From: JAGRKR01 sp041397725
GTDB taxonomy: Bacteria > Pseudomonadota > Alphaproteobacteria > Rhizobiales > Hyphomicrobiaceae
Direction of reading: 5' to 3'
Assembly: GCA_041397725.1 (NCBI GenBank)
Contig: JAWKVZ010000009.1
Location: 1 to 64,000 of the forward strand
DNA: 64,000 bases
Of this stretch, positions 25,886 through 34,404 are shown one piece after another (the first letter of the stretch is position 1; the number at the start of each line of letters is the position of its first letter). Below the pieces are notes generated by a model. That model was not told the origin of the DNA. It searched no databases and saw only the letters and a program-made list of their open reading frames with translations. Position numbers and translations under genes: made by a program.

Positions 25886-27373
25886 GTGAACGCGTACGTT
25901 AGTGCCGCGCAACTCGAGCGGGATGGCGAAGCCCCGAGGAGCCTCACGCATCGGCTGTCGCTGGGGCTCGTCTGGCTGGCGATCGCCTCGGGTGCGGTAG
26001 TGTTCACCGAGCCGGCGCCGATCGACGCCCTGCTGATGGGGCTCGTGGTCCTGCTGCCGACGGTCGGGCTCGTCGCCTTCCGGCGGGAGCTGATCGGCTA
26101 CCTCGCCTGCTGGCTGTTGATCGTCGTCGCAGCGGTGGTCGCCTCGGGCGCTGCCGTCGATGTCGCGCGTGCGTCCACGCACACGTTCGTCACGCTCTAT
26201 CTGGTGCTCGCCTCCTTCATCCTGGCGGGCTTCGTGGCCCGCCGGCCGGTGGCGCACAGCCGGCTGATCCTCAACGCCTACCTCGTCTCGACGATCCTCG
26301 CGAGCCTGGCGGCGATCGTCGGTTTCTTCGCGCTCGTGCCGGGCGCGCAGGAGGCGATGACGCGCTTCGGTCGCGCCGCGGGCACGTTCAAGGATCCCAA
26401 TGTGCTCGGCCCGTTCCTCGTGCTCGGCCTGCTCTATGCGATGCATCTGGCGCTGGAGCGGACGCTGCTGCGTGCGCTCTGGCCGCTGGCGACCGCGGCG
26501 CTGCTGGCGTTCGCCTTGATCCTGACGTTCTCGCGCGGCGCCTGGGCCAACCTCGTGGTGGCCGGCCTCGCCTATGGCTACCTGTCGTTCCTGACGGCGC
26601 GCAGCAACTGGTATCGCGTGCGCCTGATGCTGGTCGGCATGGTCGGGCTGATCGGCAGTGTGCTCGTCGTCGGCGTGGCCCTGCAGTTCGACGCTGTGAC
26701 GGCGCTGCTGTCGGATCGCGCGGCGCTGGTGCACGGCTACGACGTCGGGCCGGAAGGGCGCTTCGGCGGTCAGGAGAAGGCGCTCGAGCTCATCCTTCAG
26801 CATCCTTTCGGGCTCGGTGCACTCGAGTTCGCCAACGGGCACCATCACGAGGACGTCCACAACGTCTACCTCAACATGTTCCTCAACGCCGGCTGGCTCG
26901 GCGGCCTGCTCTACATCGGTCTGATCGCCACCACGCTCGCCATCGGATTCCGCTCGATCCTGCGGGTGTCGCCGGCGCGTCCGTTGCTGATCCTGGCCTA
27001 CAGCGCCTTCCTGGGGCATGCCGCGGAAGGCGTCCTCGTCGATACCGATCACTGGCGGCACGTCTTCGTCATCCTGTCGCTGGTCTGGGGACTGGTCGCC
27101 GTGGCCGGACGGCAGGCCGCGCAGTGGTCGCCGAGGCGCGATGAGCCGATCCTCGATCCGGTGCTGGTGCTGCCCCCGTCCCGGCGCATGGCCCGGGTCC
27201 TGGCGCCAGCGCCGTTGCAGCTTGCAGCCCCCGCGCGTCGTGCGGCGCGCGCGCTCGTGCCGCTGCTGCCGTCGCGCCGCAGCCCGCGCATTCTCCGCCC
27301 CATCCTCGCGGCCCCCGAGCCCCGGCGGCGTCTGCCGCGTACGCTGCGCCCGCTGCTCATCGGCGAGCACTGA
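25886..27373 (+). CDS. O-antigen ligase/polymerase (Wzy/WaaL-like) with basic C-terminal tail
   Basis: A 495-residue multi-pass membrane protein with about ten TM helices up to residue 410. Family marks are TFSRGAWANLVVAGL, and the periplasmic HNVYLNMFLNAGWLGGLLY before a TM helix, where the His is usually essential. It would polymerise or ligate the exopolysaccharide repeat unit. The GTG start at 25886 is supported by GGGGGAG nine bases upstream, 25 bases after the sugar transferase. The final about 70 residues are unusual: a cytoplasmic, Arg/Pro-rich tail with repeated SRR, PRILRP and PRTLRP motifs. Whether it is a polymerase or ligase cannot be decided here. Confidence 0.88.
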   Translation: MNAYVSAAQLERDGEAPRSLTHRLSLGLVWLAIASGAVVFTEPAPIDALLMGLVVLLPTVGLVAFRRELIGYLACWLLIVVAAVVASGAAVDVARASTHTFVTLYLVLASFILAGFVARRPVAHSRLILNAYLVSTILASLAAIVGFFALVPGAQEAMTRFGRAAGTFKDPNVLGPFLVLGLLYAMHLALERTLLRALWPLATAALLAFALILTFSRGAWANLVVAGLAYGYLSFLTARSNWYRVRLMLVGMVGLIGSVLVVGVALQFDAVTALLSDRAALVHGYDVGPEGRFGGQEKALELILQHPFGLGALEFANGHHHEDVHNVYLNMFLNAGWLGGLLYIGLIATTLAIGFRSILRVSPARPLLILAYSAFLGHAAEGVLVDTDHWRHVFVILSLVWGLVAVAGRQAAQWSPRRDEPILDPVLVLPPSRRMARVLAPAPLQLAAPARRAARALVPLLPSRRSPRILRPILAAPEPRRRLPRTLRPLLIGEH

Positions 27374-27528
27374 AAGGCCCTCCAGAGCGTGAGGCGAACC
27401 GTGGCGCTGCGAGGCGGCATGCGGCGGGGTATCGCCGTGACGATCCCGTGTCTGCCCAGGACGTCACAGCCTCCCGCGAGCGATGAGCCGACGTGAGGCC
27501 GCGCCCCCGACGATCCGCCAAAGCAGAA

Positions 27529-27553
27529 CCGGCCGCTTCAGGGAAGCGGCCGG
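27529..27553 (-). terminator. Terminator hairpin of the cysteine-rich protein gene
   Basis: A perfect 11-bp stem (CCGGCCGCTTC with GAAGCGGCCGG) with a 3-base loop lies 39 bases past the minus-strand stop codon at 27592. On the minus strand it is followed by TTCTGCTTT, a short U-rich tract. It may also stop transcripts of the convergent ligase gene. Confidence 0.7.
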
Positions 27554-27591
27554 CTCGAGTGGCGTGCGGTCGATGTCGTGTCGAACGCCGG

Positions 27592-30500
27592 TCAGCGGCG
27601 GCGCATGAAGACCCGTGGTGCGATCCGCGGCCTGATCTTGGGCATCGAGCGGATCACCGGACGCCTCGGCGTGATGCGCGGGCGGACCTTGAGGGTCGGC
27701 CTCTGCCGAATGCGGCTTCGGGTGGTGGGCCGCTTGAGGACCCGTGGCGTGACCCTCTGGCGTTTCAGGACCCTCGGGGTCACCTTCTGCCGCTTCAGGA
27801 TACGCGGGTTCACCCTCTGCCGCTTCAGGATGCGCGGGCTCACTTTTGGTCGCTTGATGATGCGCGGGGTGACCTTGGACCGCTTGAGGATGCGCGGGTG
27901 GATCTTCGGCTTGGTCTTCAGGATCGGCTTCACCTTTACCGGCACCTTGGGCACGACCTTCACCGGCGGTTTGGGGAGCACCTTGATGGGCGGCTTCGGC
28001 AACACCTTGATTGGGGGCCGCGGCAGGATCTTGCCGGGGACCTTGATCTTGATCGGCGCGCAGCGTCCGCCCCTGCGGGCAAAGCCTCCCGGGCAGGCGC
28101 CGCCGAAGATCGGGGCGCAGCCCGAGCCGCGACGCACTTGACCGATCGGGCAGTGCGTCACCTTGATCAGCGACACGCAGCTTCCGCCACGGTTCACCTG
28201 GCCGAACGGGCAACGCTTGGGATCGAAGACCAGCACGCACTTGCCGTGGCGGCGGTTATGGCCGGGCGGGCAGGCGCCGACATCGATCACGCGCTGGCAG
28301 TGGCCGGCACGGCGGACGTAGCCGATCGGGCAGAAGCCGACCTTCACGATGGGAACGCAGGTCCCGAACTGCCGCACGAAGAACGCCGGGCACTCCACCA
28401 GGACGGGCACGCAGGCCTGCCGCGCCGAGCTCCAGCGGAGCGGGGACGGACACACGCAGCTGCCGTCACGCGAGACCAGACCGCTCGGGCAGCGCGAGCC
28501 TTGCGGGACGCAAGCCCAGATGCCGCGGTTGAACGAGGTGCCGCGTGGGCAGACGCAGCTTCCGCCGGCGTAGACACGTCCGCCGGAGCAGCGCGGCCGG
28601 CAGCGGCCGTCGATGAGCGAGTAGCCCGCTGCGCAGATGCGCACGCAACGGCCTCCACGCGGCATCGTGCCGATCGGGCAACTCCGCACGATCTGCTCGA
28701 TCACCGGACGCGGCGGCGCCAGTCGCGGCAGGATGGTCGTCGCCGGCAGCAGCTTCATGGGAGCCGGCGGCTTGGCGGCCGCGACCGGAGCGGCGAGGCG
28801 ATGCACACCGCAGTCCTCGTCGTTGGTGGGATCGCCGTCGCCATTGCGGGCGGCGCCCTTGCCGAACATGAGATCGACGAGTCCCATATCGACGACACCG
28901 GTCTCGCGGATGCCGGCGTCACGCTGGTAGGCCTTGATGGCGGCCTCGAGCGCCGGGCTCATGGCGGTGACCGACGGACCGGCGTAGTAGCCGAGACGCG
29001 ACAACTCGAACGCGACCGTGCGGATGCGCACGTCCGGCGAAGCGCTGCCGAGCCAGTTCAGCGCGGCGCAGTTCTCGAACCGTTGCTCGGTCCAGCCGGC
29101 CGGCACGCGGAACGACAGCCGGACCGAGATGCTGCGGCCGGGGTCGAGCAGCAGGGACGGGCGGTGGCAGGAGACCTGCGGACCCGCCTGTGTGCACGAC
29201 CACGGAGAGGGGTTGGTGGCGGTGAGCAGCGCGCCGGCCGCCGCCATCGTGTCGCGGATCAGGATCGGGCCCACGAAGGGGGTCTTGGCCTTGTTGAACA
29301 CGCGCAGCTCGAACTCGCAGATGCCGCCGCGGACGCAGACGCCGACCGGGCGCTTCTCCAACTGCAGGTCCGCGCCGAGCTTCAGGTCAGGACGCGTCCC
29401 GTAGGTCGGCAACCACCACCCGGCGGGCCGCTTCGGCTGCCAGGCGTCGCCGCCCTTGCACTTCTGCAGCGCACGCACGGCGCCGAGGTGACCGCGCACG
29501 CCCAGATCGACATAGAGACCGTCGAAGTCGACGAAGCGGGCGTTCTGCGGCGGCACGTTGGCAGGGCGCACGAGGTCGATCGGCATGCCCTGGACGCCGT
29601 CGATCATGCCGGTCAGGCCGAAGCGCGAGACGTCGTCGCCGCCGGTGCTCGCCTTGAAGACGCGGGCCTCGGGCAGAACCGTGGCCTGGGCCAGCGAGTC
29701 GCCGGTGGTCCACAGCGTCGCTTCGCAACGCTCGTAGTCGAGACCGCCCTCGGGCTTGTGGGCATAGTTGAGCGCAATGCCGCCAGACGTGAAGCGATGC
29801 TCGCCGCGCTGACCAACGGCATATTCCTCCGCGCTCGGGACCCAGCGGGGGCTGGCTCCGTCACCGGGCGCTGATGCAAGCTTGAAGCGCAGCACGCGCC
29901 CCGAGCCCGGCGCGACCAGCGAGACGAAGTCGGCGGCGCCCGAGACGGGCGGCCGCTGGGCGATGAACAACTCACCCTTGGCCGAGAACTGGATGTCGGA
30001 GATCTCGAAGGGCTCGCTGCCCTTGTCCAGCGCCAACTCGCGCCGTGCGGCGCCGAAGCTGCCGTCCTGCTTGATCTCGACCGACCAGACCTCCGGCCCC
30101 TCGGCGACCGAGTAGTAGAGGCGGCCGGCAAACACCGCGAGGCCCCAGGTGCGCCGCGACGGGTGCGTCAGGCCCCAGGTCGCGGGATCGGCGGTATCGA
30201 AGCCCGGCGAAGAGATGTCGGCGCGGTCGACGGGATCGTCGGGCAGCGCCTCGAGGCCGGCGGCGGGCCTGCCGGCAACGCCGTGATCGAAGGTGCCGAG
30301 GTCCTGGCCGGCGAGGTCGAAGCGGTGGATCAGGCCGGTGTCGAGGTCAGAGACGAACAGCTGCTTGCTCGCGGGATCGAAGGTGAGGTTGCCGAGGCCG
30401 GGGCCGCTGTTCGGTTGATTGGCGCTACGCACGTCGGCGAACGGCGTGACCGTGCCGGTGACGCCGTCGATCTTCCAGATCGTGCCGGGTCCGCCGGGCT

Positions 30501-31191
30501 CGGAGCCGAACAGACCCTCCATGAAGGTGGCGCCGGGCTGGCCCTTGAAGACGCGGCGGGGACGACCGTCCGGACCGGGCACGACGAGATGCAGGCCATA
30601 GGCCGAGGTCGCCGCCACGTAGATGTTCGGCACGGGCCGGCCATCGGCGAGCGCAAAATCGTCCATGGTCACGCCGAAGACCTGCCCGATCTGACGGGCG
30701 GTTACGGACATGACCTCGACAGCGCCCTGGCGCGCGCCGAGGCGGGCCGGTGTTACGCCCGAGACGTCGAAGACGCGCAGCGTGGCGCCGTCGGGATTGA
30801 TCGCGGTCTGATCGCTTCGGACCGCGCTTCTGGCGCTGATGTCGCCGACGGTCGGCAGCACGCTGGTGCCGGAGAAACCGGTGACGACGATCTGTCCGGG
30901 CAACAGGATGCCCTGGGCGCGCTGGCTGTCGTCGGGGGTGGGGGTGTCGCCCGGCGTGGGCTTGGCCTCGGGCGCGGGCTTGGCCTCGGGCGGCGCGGCG
31001 ATGGCTGGCCGGCCCTTGCCATCGGAGGAACTGCTCGATCCGCTCTGCGCGAAGACGAGTCCGGCCCCGGCGACCAGGGCGACAAGTCCCGCGGAGATCT
31101 GCATGAGTTGATGCAATCCGGCCTTCGCAGTCGGCCGAGGGGTGGTCGTCTGGCGCGCGGAGCGCGCTCCTGTGAGGCGACGGATAGGCAT
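27592..31191 (-). CDS. Exported mosaic protein: propeller, DUF11-like domain, Cys-rich module, polycationic repeats
   Basis: A 1199-residue protein of unknown function. A basic N-terminus and hydrophobic segment (LMQISAGLVALVAGAGLVFAQS) form a signal peptide. Residues about 130-560 resemble a beta-propeller with NHL-like segments (GLGNLTFDPASKQLFVSDLDTGLIHRFDL cut here into short motifs: LTFDP, LFVSD, RTWGLAVF). Around 640-760 is a DUF11-like fold (FELRVFNKAKTP). A peptidoglycan-binding-like helix pair (LSRLGYYAG, AIKAYQRDAG) follows. Cys838-Cys1044 holds 12 C-x(9-12)-C units of the type CPIGYVRRAGHC. The C-terminus has nonapeptide PPIKVLPKP repeats, then decapeptide LKRQKVTPRV repeats (about 1098-1160). 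The ATG at 31191 has GAGGT upstream. Confidence 0.8.
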   Translation of the reverse strand: MPIRRLTGARSARQTTTPRPTAKAGLHQLMQISAGLVALVAGAGLVFAQSGSSSSSDGKGRPAIAAPPEAKPAPEAKPTPGDTPTPDDSQRAQGILLPGQIVVTGFSGTSVLPTVGDISARSAVRSDQTAINPDGATLRVFDVSGVTPARLGARQGAVEVMSVTARQIGQVFGVTMDDFALADGRPVPNIYVAATSAYGLHLVVPGPDGRPRRVFKGQPGATFMEGLFGSEPGGPGTIWKIDGVTGTVTPFADVRSANQPNSGPGLGNLTFDPASKQLFVSDLDTGLIHRFDLAGQDLGTFDHGVAGRPAAGLEALPDDPVDRADISSPGFDTADPATWGLTHPSRRTWGLAVFAGRLYYSVAEGPEVWSVEIKQDGSFGAARRELALDKGSEPFEISDIQFSAKGELFIAQRPPVSGAADFVSLVAPGSGRVLRFKLASAPGDGASPRWVPSAEEYAVGQRGEHRFTSGGIALNYAHKPEGGLDYERCEATLWTTGDSLAQATVLPEARVFKASTGGDDVSRFGLTGMIDGVQGMPIDLVRPANVPPQNARFVDFDGLYVDLGVRGHLGAVRALQKCKGGDAWQPKRPAGWWLPTYGTRPDLKLGADLQLEKRPVGVCVRGGICEFELRVFNKAKTPFVGPILIRDTMAAAGALLTATNPSPWSCTQAGPQVSCHRPSLLLDPGRSISVRLSFRVPAGWTEQRFENCAALNWLGSASPDVRIRTVAFELSRLGYYAGPSVTAMSPALEAAIKAYQRDAGIRETGVVDMGLVDLMFGKGAARNGDGDPTNDEDCGVHRLAAPVAAAKPPAPMKLLPATTILPRLAPPRPVIEQIVRSCPIGTMPRGGRCVRICAAGYSLIDGRCRPRCSGGRVYAGGSCVCPRGTSFNRGIWACVPQGSRCPSGLVSRDGSCVCPSPLRWSSARQACVPVLVECPAFFVRQFGTCVPIVKVGFCPIGYVRRAGHCQRVIDVGACPPGHNRRHGKCVLVFDPKRCPFGQVNRGGSCVSLIKVTHCPIGQVRRGSGCAPIFGGACPGGFARRGGRCAPIKIKVPGKILPRPPIKVLPKPPIKVLPKPPVKVVPKVPVKVKPILKTKPKIHPRILKRSKVTPRIIKRPKVSPRILKRQRVNPRILKRQKVTPRVLKRQRVTPRVLKRPTTRSRIRQRPTLKVRPRITPRRPVIRSMPKIRPRIAPRVFMRRR
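27715..27900 (-). repeat. 30-bp tandem repeat encoding LKRQ(K/R)VTPR(I/V) decapeptides
   Basis: Six imperfect 30-base units in frame near the 3' end of the cysteine-rich protein gene. Units read LKRSKVTPRI, IKRPKVSPRI, LKRQRVNPRI, LKRQKVTPRV, LKRQRVTPRV and a diverged LKRPTTRSRI. Each carries four positive charges. Confidence 0.85.
28060..28680 (-). repeat. Cysteine-pair repeat module (12 units)
   Basis: Coding region for 12 units with two cysteines each, general form C-P-x-G-x(5,6)-G-x-C, for example CPIGTMPRGGRC, CPPGHNRRHGKC and CPFGQVNRGGSC. Twice the end of one unit joins the next as CVC. The even count of 24 cysteines suits disulfide pairing outside the cytoplasm. Confidence 0.8.
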
Positions 31192-31638
31192 GTCTGCGAC
31201 CTCGATGTCTCGACTAGGAAAATTTCGTCCTCGGTGGCTCGTGAGCGCGAACGCATGCCGCACTGACACGCCGGCAACACCAAGAGACAGCTCGATCCAC
31301 ACATAGGTGGCGATGAACCGTATTCAATGAACGGTTGTTAGTCTGTCTCGCTCAGCCAGGATTATGCACGAATGTGTGGCGCTTTTCCAACAGTTTACGA
31401 CGGGATTGCAGATGCGACGCGCGTCTATCATCAGCCGGCAGACGAAGGTCATGCCGCCCGGCGCCATCAGCGTAAACAAGTGTAAAACATACTTGCGCGA
31501 TTTTTATATGTATTACTCTGGATCAATTGATATTGCGGAAAGGTTTCTTGCAATAACGCTCTGCGAGAAGAATATATTAGGAATGCATCCCCTAAATACA
31601 TTCTGGTTTTTATGGGCACAGGGAGCATTCGGGTCGCT
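31192..31638. other. AT-rich intergenic region upstream of the RTX protease
   Basis: About 450 bases between the divergent cysteine-rich protein and protease genes. Bases 31501-31620 contain 42 G or C of 120 (35%), far below the surrounding coding DNA. It carries an inverted repeat CAAGT-9-ACTTG (31477-31495) and the palindrome ATCAATTGAT near 31522. It must hold both promoters; no known operator was recognised. No gene is supported here. Confidence 0.55.
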
Positions 31639-34326
31639 ATGGAGCACGAAACCTATTCTTATGGCGCCTGCGCTTGTGAGTCCTGCGCCGGGATCGCCTA
31701 CGGTGACAGCGGAGACATCGCGCGCGACGAGGCGGGCACCAGCGGCGTATCGGCTAGTGGCAACCAGGACATCGACGGTCTCCTGCGGGGCATCAAGTGG
31801 ACATCGGGCAGCCTCACCTTCAGCTTCCCCGATCAGGCGAGCTTCTACGGCTACACGGGCGAGCGCGACAACAACTTCGAGGCGCTCAACACGGTGCAGA
31901 AGAACGCCGTGCGCGAGATCTACGAGTATTACTCGTCAGTCGCCAATCTCACCTTCACCGAGATCACGGAGACGTCGACCACGCACGCGGACCTGCGCTT
32001 CGCAATGTCGAACAGCCCCTCGACCGCGTGGGCGTACTATCCGTCGACTGCCGAGCAAGGCGGAGACGCCTGGTTCGGCAATGCCGGCACGACCTACGAC
32101 AACCCGCAGAAGGGCAACTACGCCTATCACACGTTCATGCACGAGATCGGCCATGCGCTCGGTCTGAAGCACGGTCACGACACGGGCGTCTACGGGGCGC
32201 TGCCGCAGGACCACGACAGCCAGGAATACTCCATCATGACGTACCGCTCGTACGTCGGGAGCCCCGGCAGCTATTACAGCGTCGCCAATGGGCATGGCGT
32301 GCAGTCTCTGATGCTCGATGACATCGCCGCGCTGCAGTACATGTACGGCGCCAACTACAACCACAACTCCGGCAATACCGTGTACTCGTGGAGCACGTCC
32401 ACGGGCCAGATGTTCATCAACGGCGCTGGCGAGACGGCGCCCGGCGCCAACAAGATCTTCGTCACCGTATGGGACGGCGGCGGCATCGATACCTATGACT
32501 TCGCGAACTACACGACCGCGCTGACGGTCGATCTGCGTCCCGGCGAATGGTCGACCGTGTCGCAGGCGCAGATCTCGCTCCTCGGCTATGACGCCAACCT
32601 CGGCGGCAACCAGTATGCGCGCGGCAACATCGCCAACGCCTATCTCTACGGGAGCGATCTCAGCTCACTGATCGAGAACGCCAACGGTGGCTCCGCGAAC
32701 GACACGATCACCGGCAACCAGGCCAACAACGTGCTCGTGGGCAACGGCGGTGCCGACACGCTCCATGGCGGCGACGGCGACGACACGCTGTGGGGTGATC
32801 AGGGCAACCTGGCCGGGCTGGCAGGAGCCGTGGGGGGCGATGCCCTCAACGGCGGGGCCGGCGCCGACTATCTCTATGGCGAGGGCGGCAACGACACGCT
32901 CATGGGGGACGAGGACAACGATCGCCTCTATGGCGGCACCGGCAACGATACGCTGAAGGGCGGCGCGGGCGCCGATCTCCTCTACGGTGAAGCCAACGAC
33001 GACATCATGTACGGCGATTTCGCAGGCCTGGGCGGCGTTGGAGAAGATGCCGACACCATGTTCGGCGGCGACGGCAACGACACCATGTACGGCGAGGGCG
33101 GCAACGACACCGTGCTCGGCCAGGCCGGCACCGACACGCTCTGGGGCGGCACGGGAGCCGATCACCTGCGCGGCGGCGTCGGCGGTGACACGCTGCGCGG
33201 CGAGGACGGCAACGATACGCTGTGGGGCGACGACGCGGGCATCGTCGAGGGCATCAACGACGGCGCCGACATCCTCTACGGCGGCGCCGGCAACGACTTC
33301 CTCTACGGCGAGGGCGGCAACGACACGCTCCGGGGCGAGGACGGTGACGATCGCCACTACGCCGGCTCCGGCGTCGATCTCGTCGTCGGCGGCCTCGGCA
33401 ATGACATTGCCTACGGCGAAGACGGCAACGACGAGCTGTGGGGTGACGACGGCATCGCCGGCGACACGGTCGCCGACGGCAACGACGTGCTCTCCGGCGG
33501 CGCCGGCGACGACGTCGTGCGCGGCGAGGGCGGCGACGACACGCTGTTCGGCGACGCCGGTCTCGACACGCTCTACGGCGGCGCGGGCAACGACAACATC
33601 AAGGGCGGCGCCGACGCCGACACGCTGTGGGGCGACGCCGGCTTCGACCTGCTGCGCGGCGAGGGCGGCAACGACGAGCTGCACGGCGGCGACGACGTCG
33701 ACAGCATCGTCGGCGGCGCTGACTCGGACGTCATCTACGGCGACGCCGGTGGCGACGACCTGTGGGGCGACTTCGGCGGCGGCGAGGTGATCGGCGTGGC
33801 CGGCAACGACACCATCTACGGTGGCGCCGGCAACGACATCATCGCCGGCGAGGCGGGCGACGACCTGCTCTACGGCGAGGCCGACCACGACCGGCTCATC
33901 GGCGGCACCGGCAACGACCTGCTCGACGGTGGCGACGGCAACGACAACCTCTACGGCGAGGACGGCAACGACACGCTGCTCGGCGGCGCCGGCGGCGACT
34001 TCCTGATCGGCGGCGCCGGCTCCGACACGCTCGATGGCGGCGCCGACTCCGACTACATCTGGGGCGGCGACGGCGACGACGCGCTCTCGGGCGGCACCGG
34101 CACGGACTGGTTCATGTTCCGCGGCACCTTCGGGCGCGACACCATCTCCGATTGGCAGGTCGGCGAGATCCTCGACCTGCGCACGCTCGGCGTCACCTAC
34201 GGCGACCTCGTGTTCACGCAGACCTCGTCCGGTCTCGAGATCACGGCCGCGGGCTTCGCCGGCAGCACCATCGTGCTCGCCAACCAGACCGGCTCCTCCA
34301 TCGCGGCCAACCAGTTCCTGTTCTAG
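31639..34326 (+). CDS. Serralysin-like RTX metalloprotease
   Basis: A protein of about 895 residues. The catalytic zinc motif HEIGHALGLKH follows the metzincin pattern HExxHxxGxxH (H168, E169, H172, H178), and the Met-turn SIMTY has M200. A long block of Ca-binding nonapeptides of the GGxGxDxLY type (GGNDTL, GGAGNDFLYGE) follows, residues about 350-820. The C-terminal about 75 residues (FMFRGTFGRDTISDW to NQFLF) look like a type I secretion signal. It should be secreted, fold with calcium outside and cleave proteins. There is no N-terminal signal peptide, consistent with type I export. The start may also be the ATG at 31612; neither has a strong ribosome site. No ABC exporter gene is adjacent. 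Confidence 0.92.
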   Translation: MEHETYSYGACACESCAGIAYGDSGDIARDEAGTSGVSASGNQDIDGLLRGIKWTSGSLTFSFPDQASFYGYTGERDNNFEALNTVQKNAVREIYEYYSSVANLTFTEITETSTTHADLRFAMSNSPSTAWAYYPSTAEQGGDAWFGNAGTTYDNPQKGNYAYHTFMHEIGHALGLKHGHDTGVYGALPQDHDSQEYSIMTYRSYVGSPGSYYSVANGHGVQSLMLDDIAALQYMYGANYNHNSGNTVYSWSTSTGQMFINGAGETAPGANKIFVTVWDGGGIDTYDFANYTTALTVDLRPGEWSTVSQAQISLLGYDANLGGNQYARGNIANAYLYGSDLSSLIENANGGSANDTITGNQANNVLVGNGGADTLHGGDGDDTLWGDQGNLAGLAGAVGGDALNGGAGADYLYGEGGNDTLMGDEDNDRLYGGTGNDTLKGGAGADLLYGEANDDIMYGDFAGLGGVGEDADTMFGGDGNDTMYGEGGNDTVLGQAGTDTLWGGTGADHLRGGVGGDTLRGEDGNDTLWGDDAGIVEGINDGADILYGGAGNDFLYGEGGNDTLRGEDGDDRHYAGSGVDLVVGGLGNDIAYGEDGNDELWGDDGIAGDTVADGNDVLSGGAGDDVVRGEGGDDTLFGDAGLDTLYGGAGNDNIKGGADADTLWGDAGFDLLRGEGGNDELHGGDDVDSIVGGADSDVIYGDAGGDDLWGDFGGGEVIGVAGNDTIYGGAGNDIIAGEAGDDLLYGEADHDRLIGGTGNDLLDGGDGNDNLYGEDGNDTLLGGAGGDFLIGGAGSDTLDGGADSDYIWGGDGDDALSGGTGTDWFMFRGTFGRDTISDWQVGEILDLRTLGVTYGDLVFTQTSSGLEITAAGFAGSTIVLANQTGSSIAANQFLF
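32690..34100 (+). repeat. RTX nonapeptide repeat block
   Basis: Tandem in-frame copies of a 27-base unit encoding GGxGxDxLx calcium-binding nonapeptides, in several runs separated by acidic linkers such as GDDAGIVEG. Confidence 0.9.
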
Positions 34327-34380
34327 GGTCGGACGTTCCCGCCACCATACGGGCGGGGAGGTCTGCGGGATGTGAGCGTC

Positions 34381-34404
34381 TGAGCGCCCCTTCTGGGGCG
34401 CTCA
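34381..34404. terminator. Bidirectional terminator between RTX protease and DUF169 gene
   Basis: A perfect 10-bp stem (TGAGCGCCCC with GGGGCGCTCA) and a TTCT loop. It lies 55 bases after the protease stop and its right arm includes the stop codon of the convergent DUF169 gene. Only a short T-rich stretch follows on the plus strand. Confidence 0.75.

Noticed and set aside
31477..31495. CAAGT/ACTTG inverted repeat as a quorum-sensing lux-type box
   Set aside because: The half-sites and spacing do not match a lux-box consensus, and no LuxR/LuxI genes are in the window.
31364..32167. 267-codon plus-strand open frame starting in the AT-rich region
   Set aside because: It runs into the catalytic domain of the protease in a different frame and turns into Arg/Thr/Ser-rich shadow sequence.
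32690..34100. Regular 27-base repeats resembling an array
   Set aside because: They are in-frame RTX calcium-binding repeats, not a CRISPR array; there are no unique spacers of constant length.
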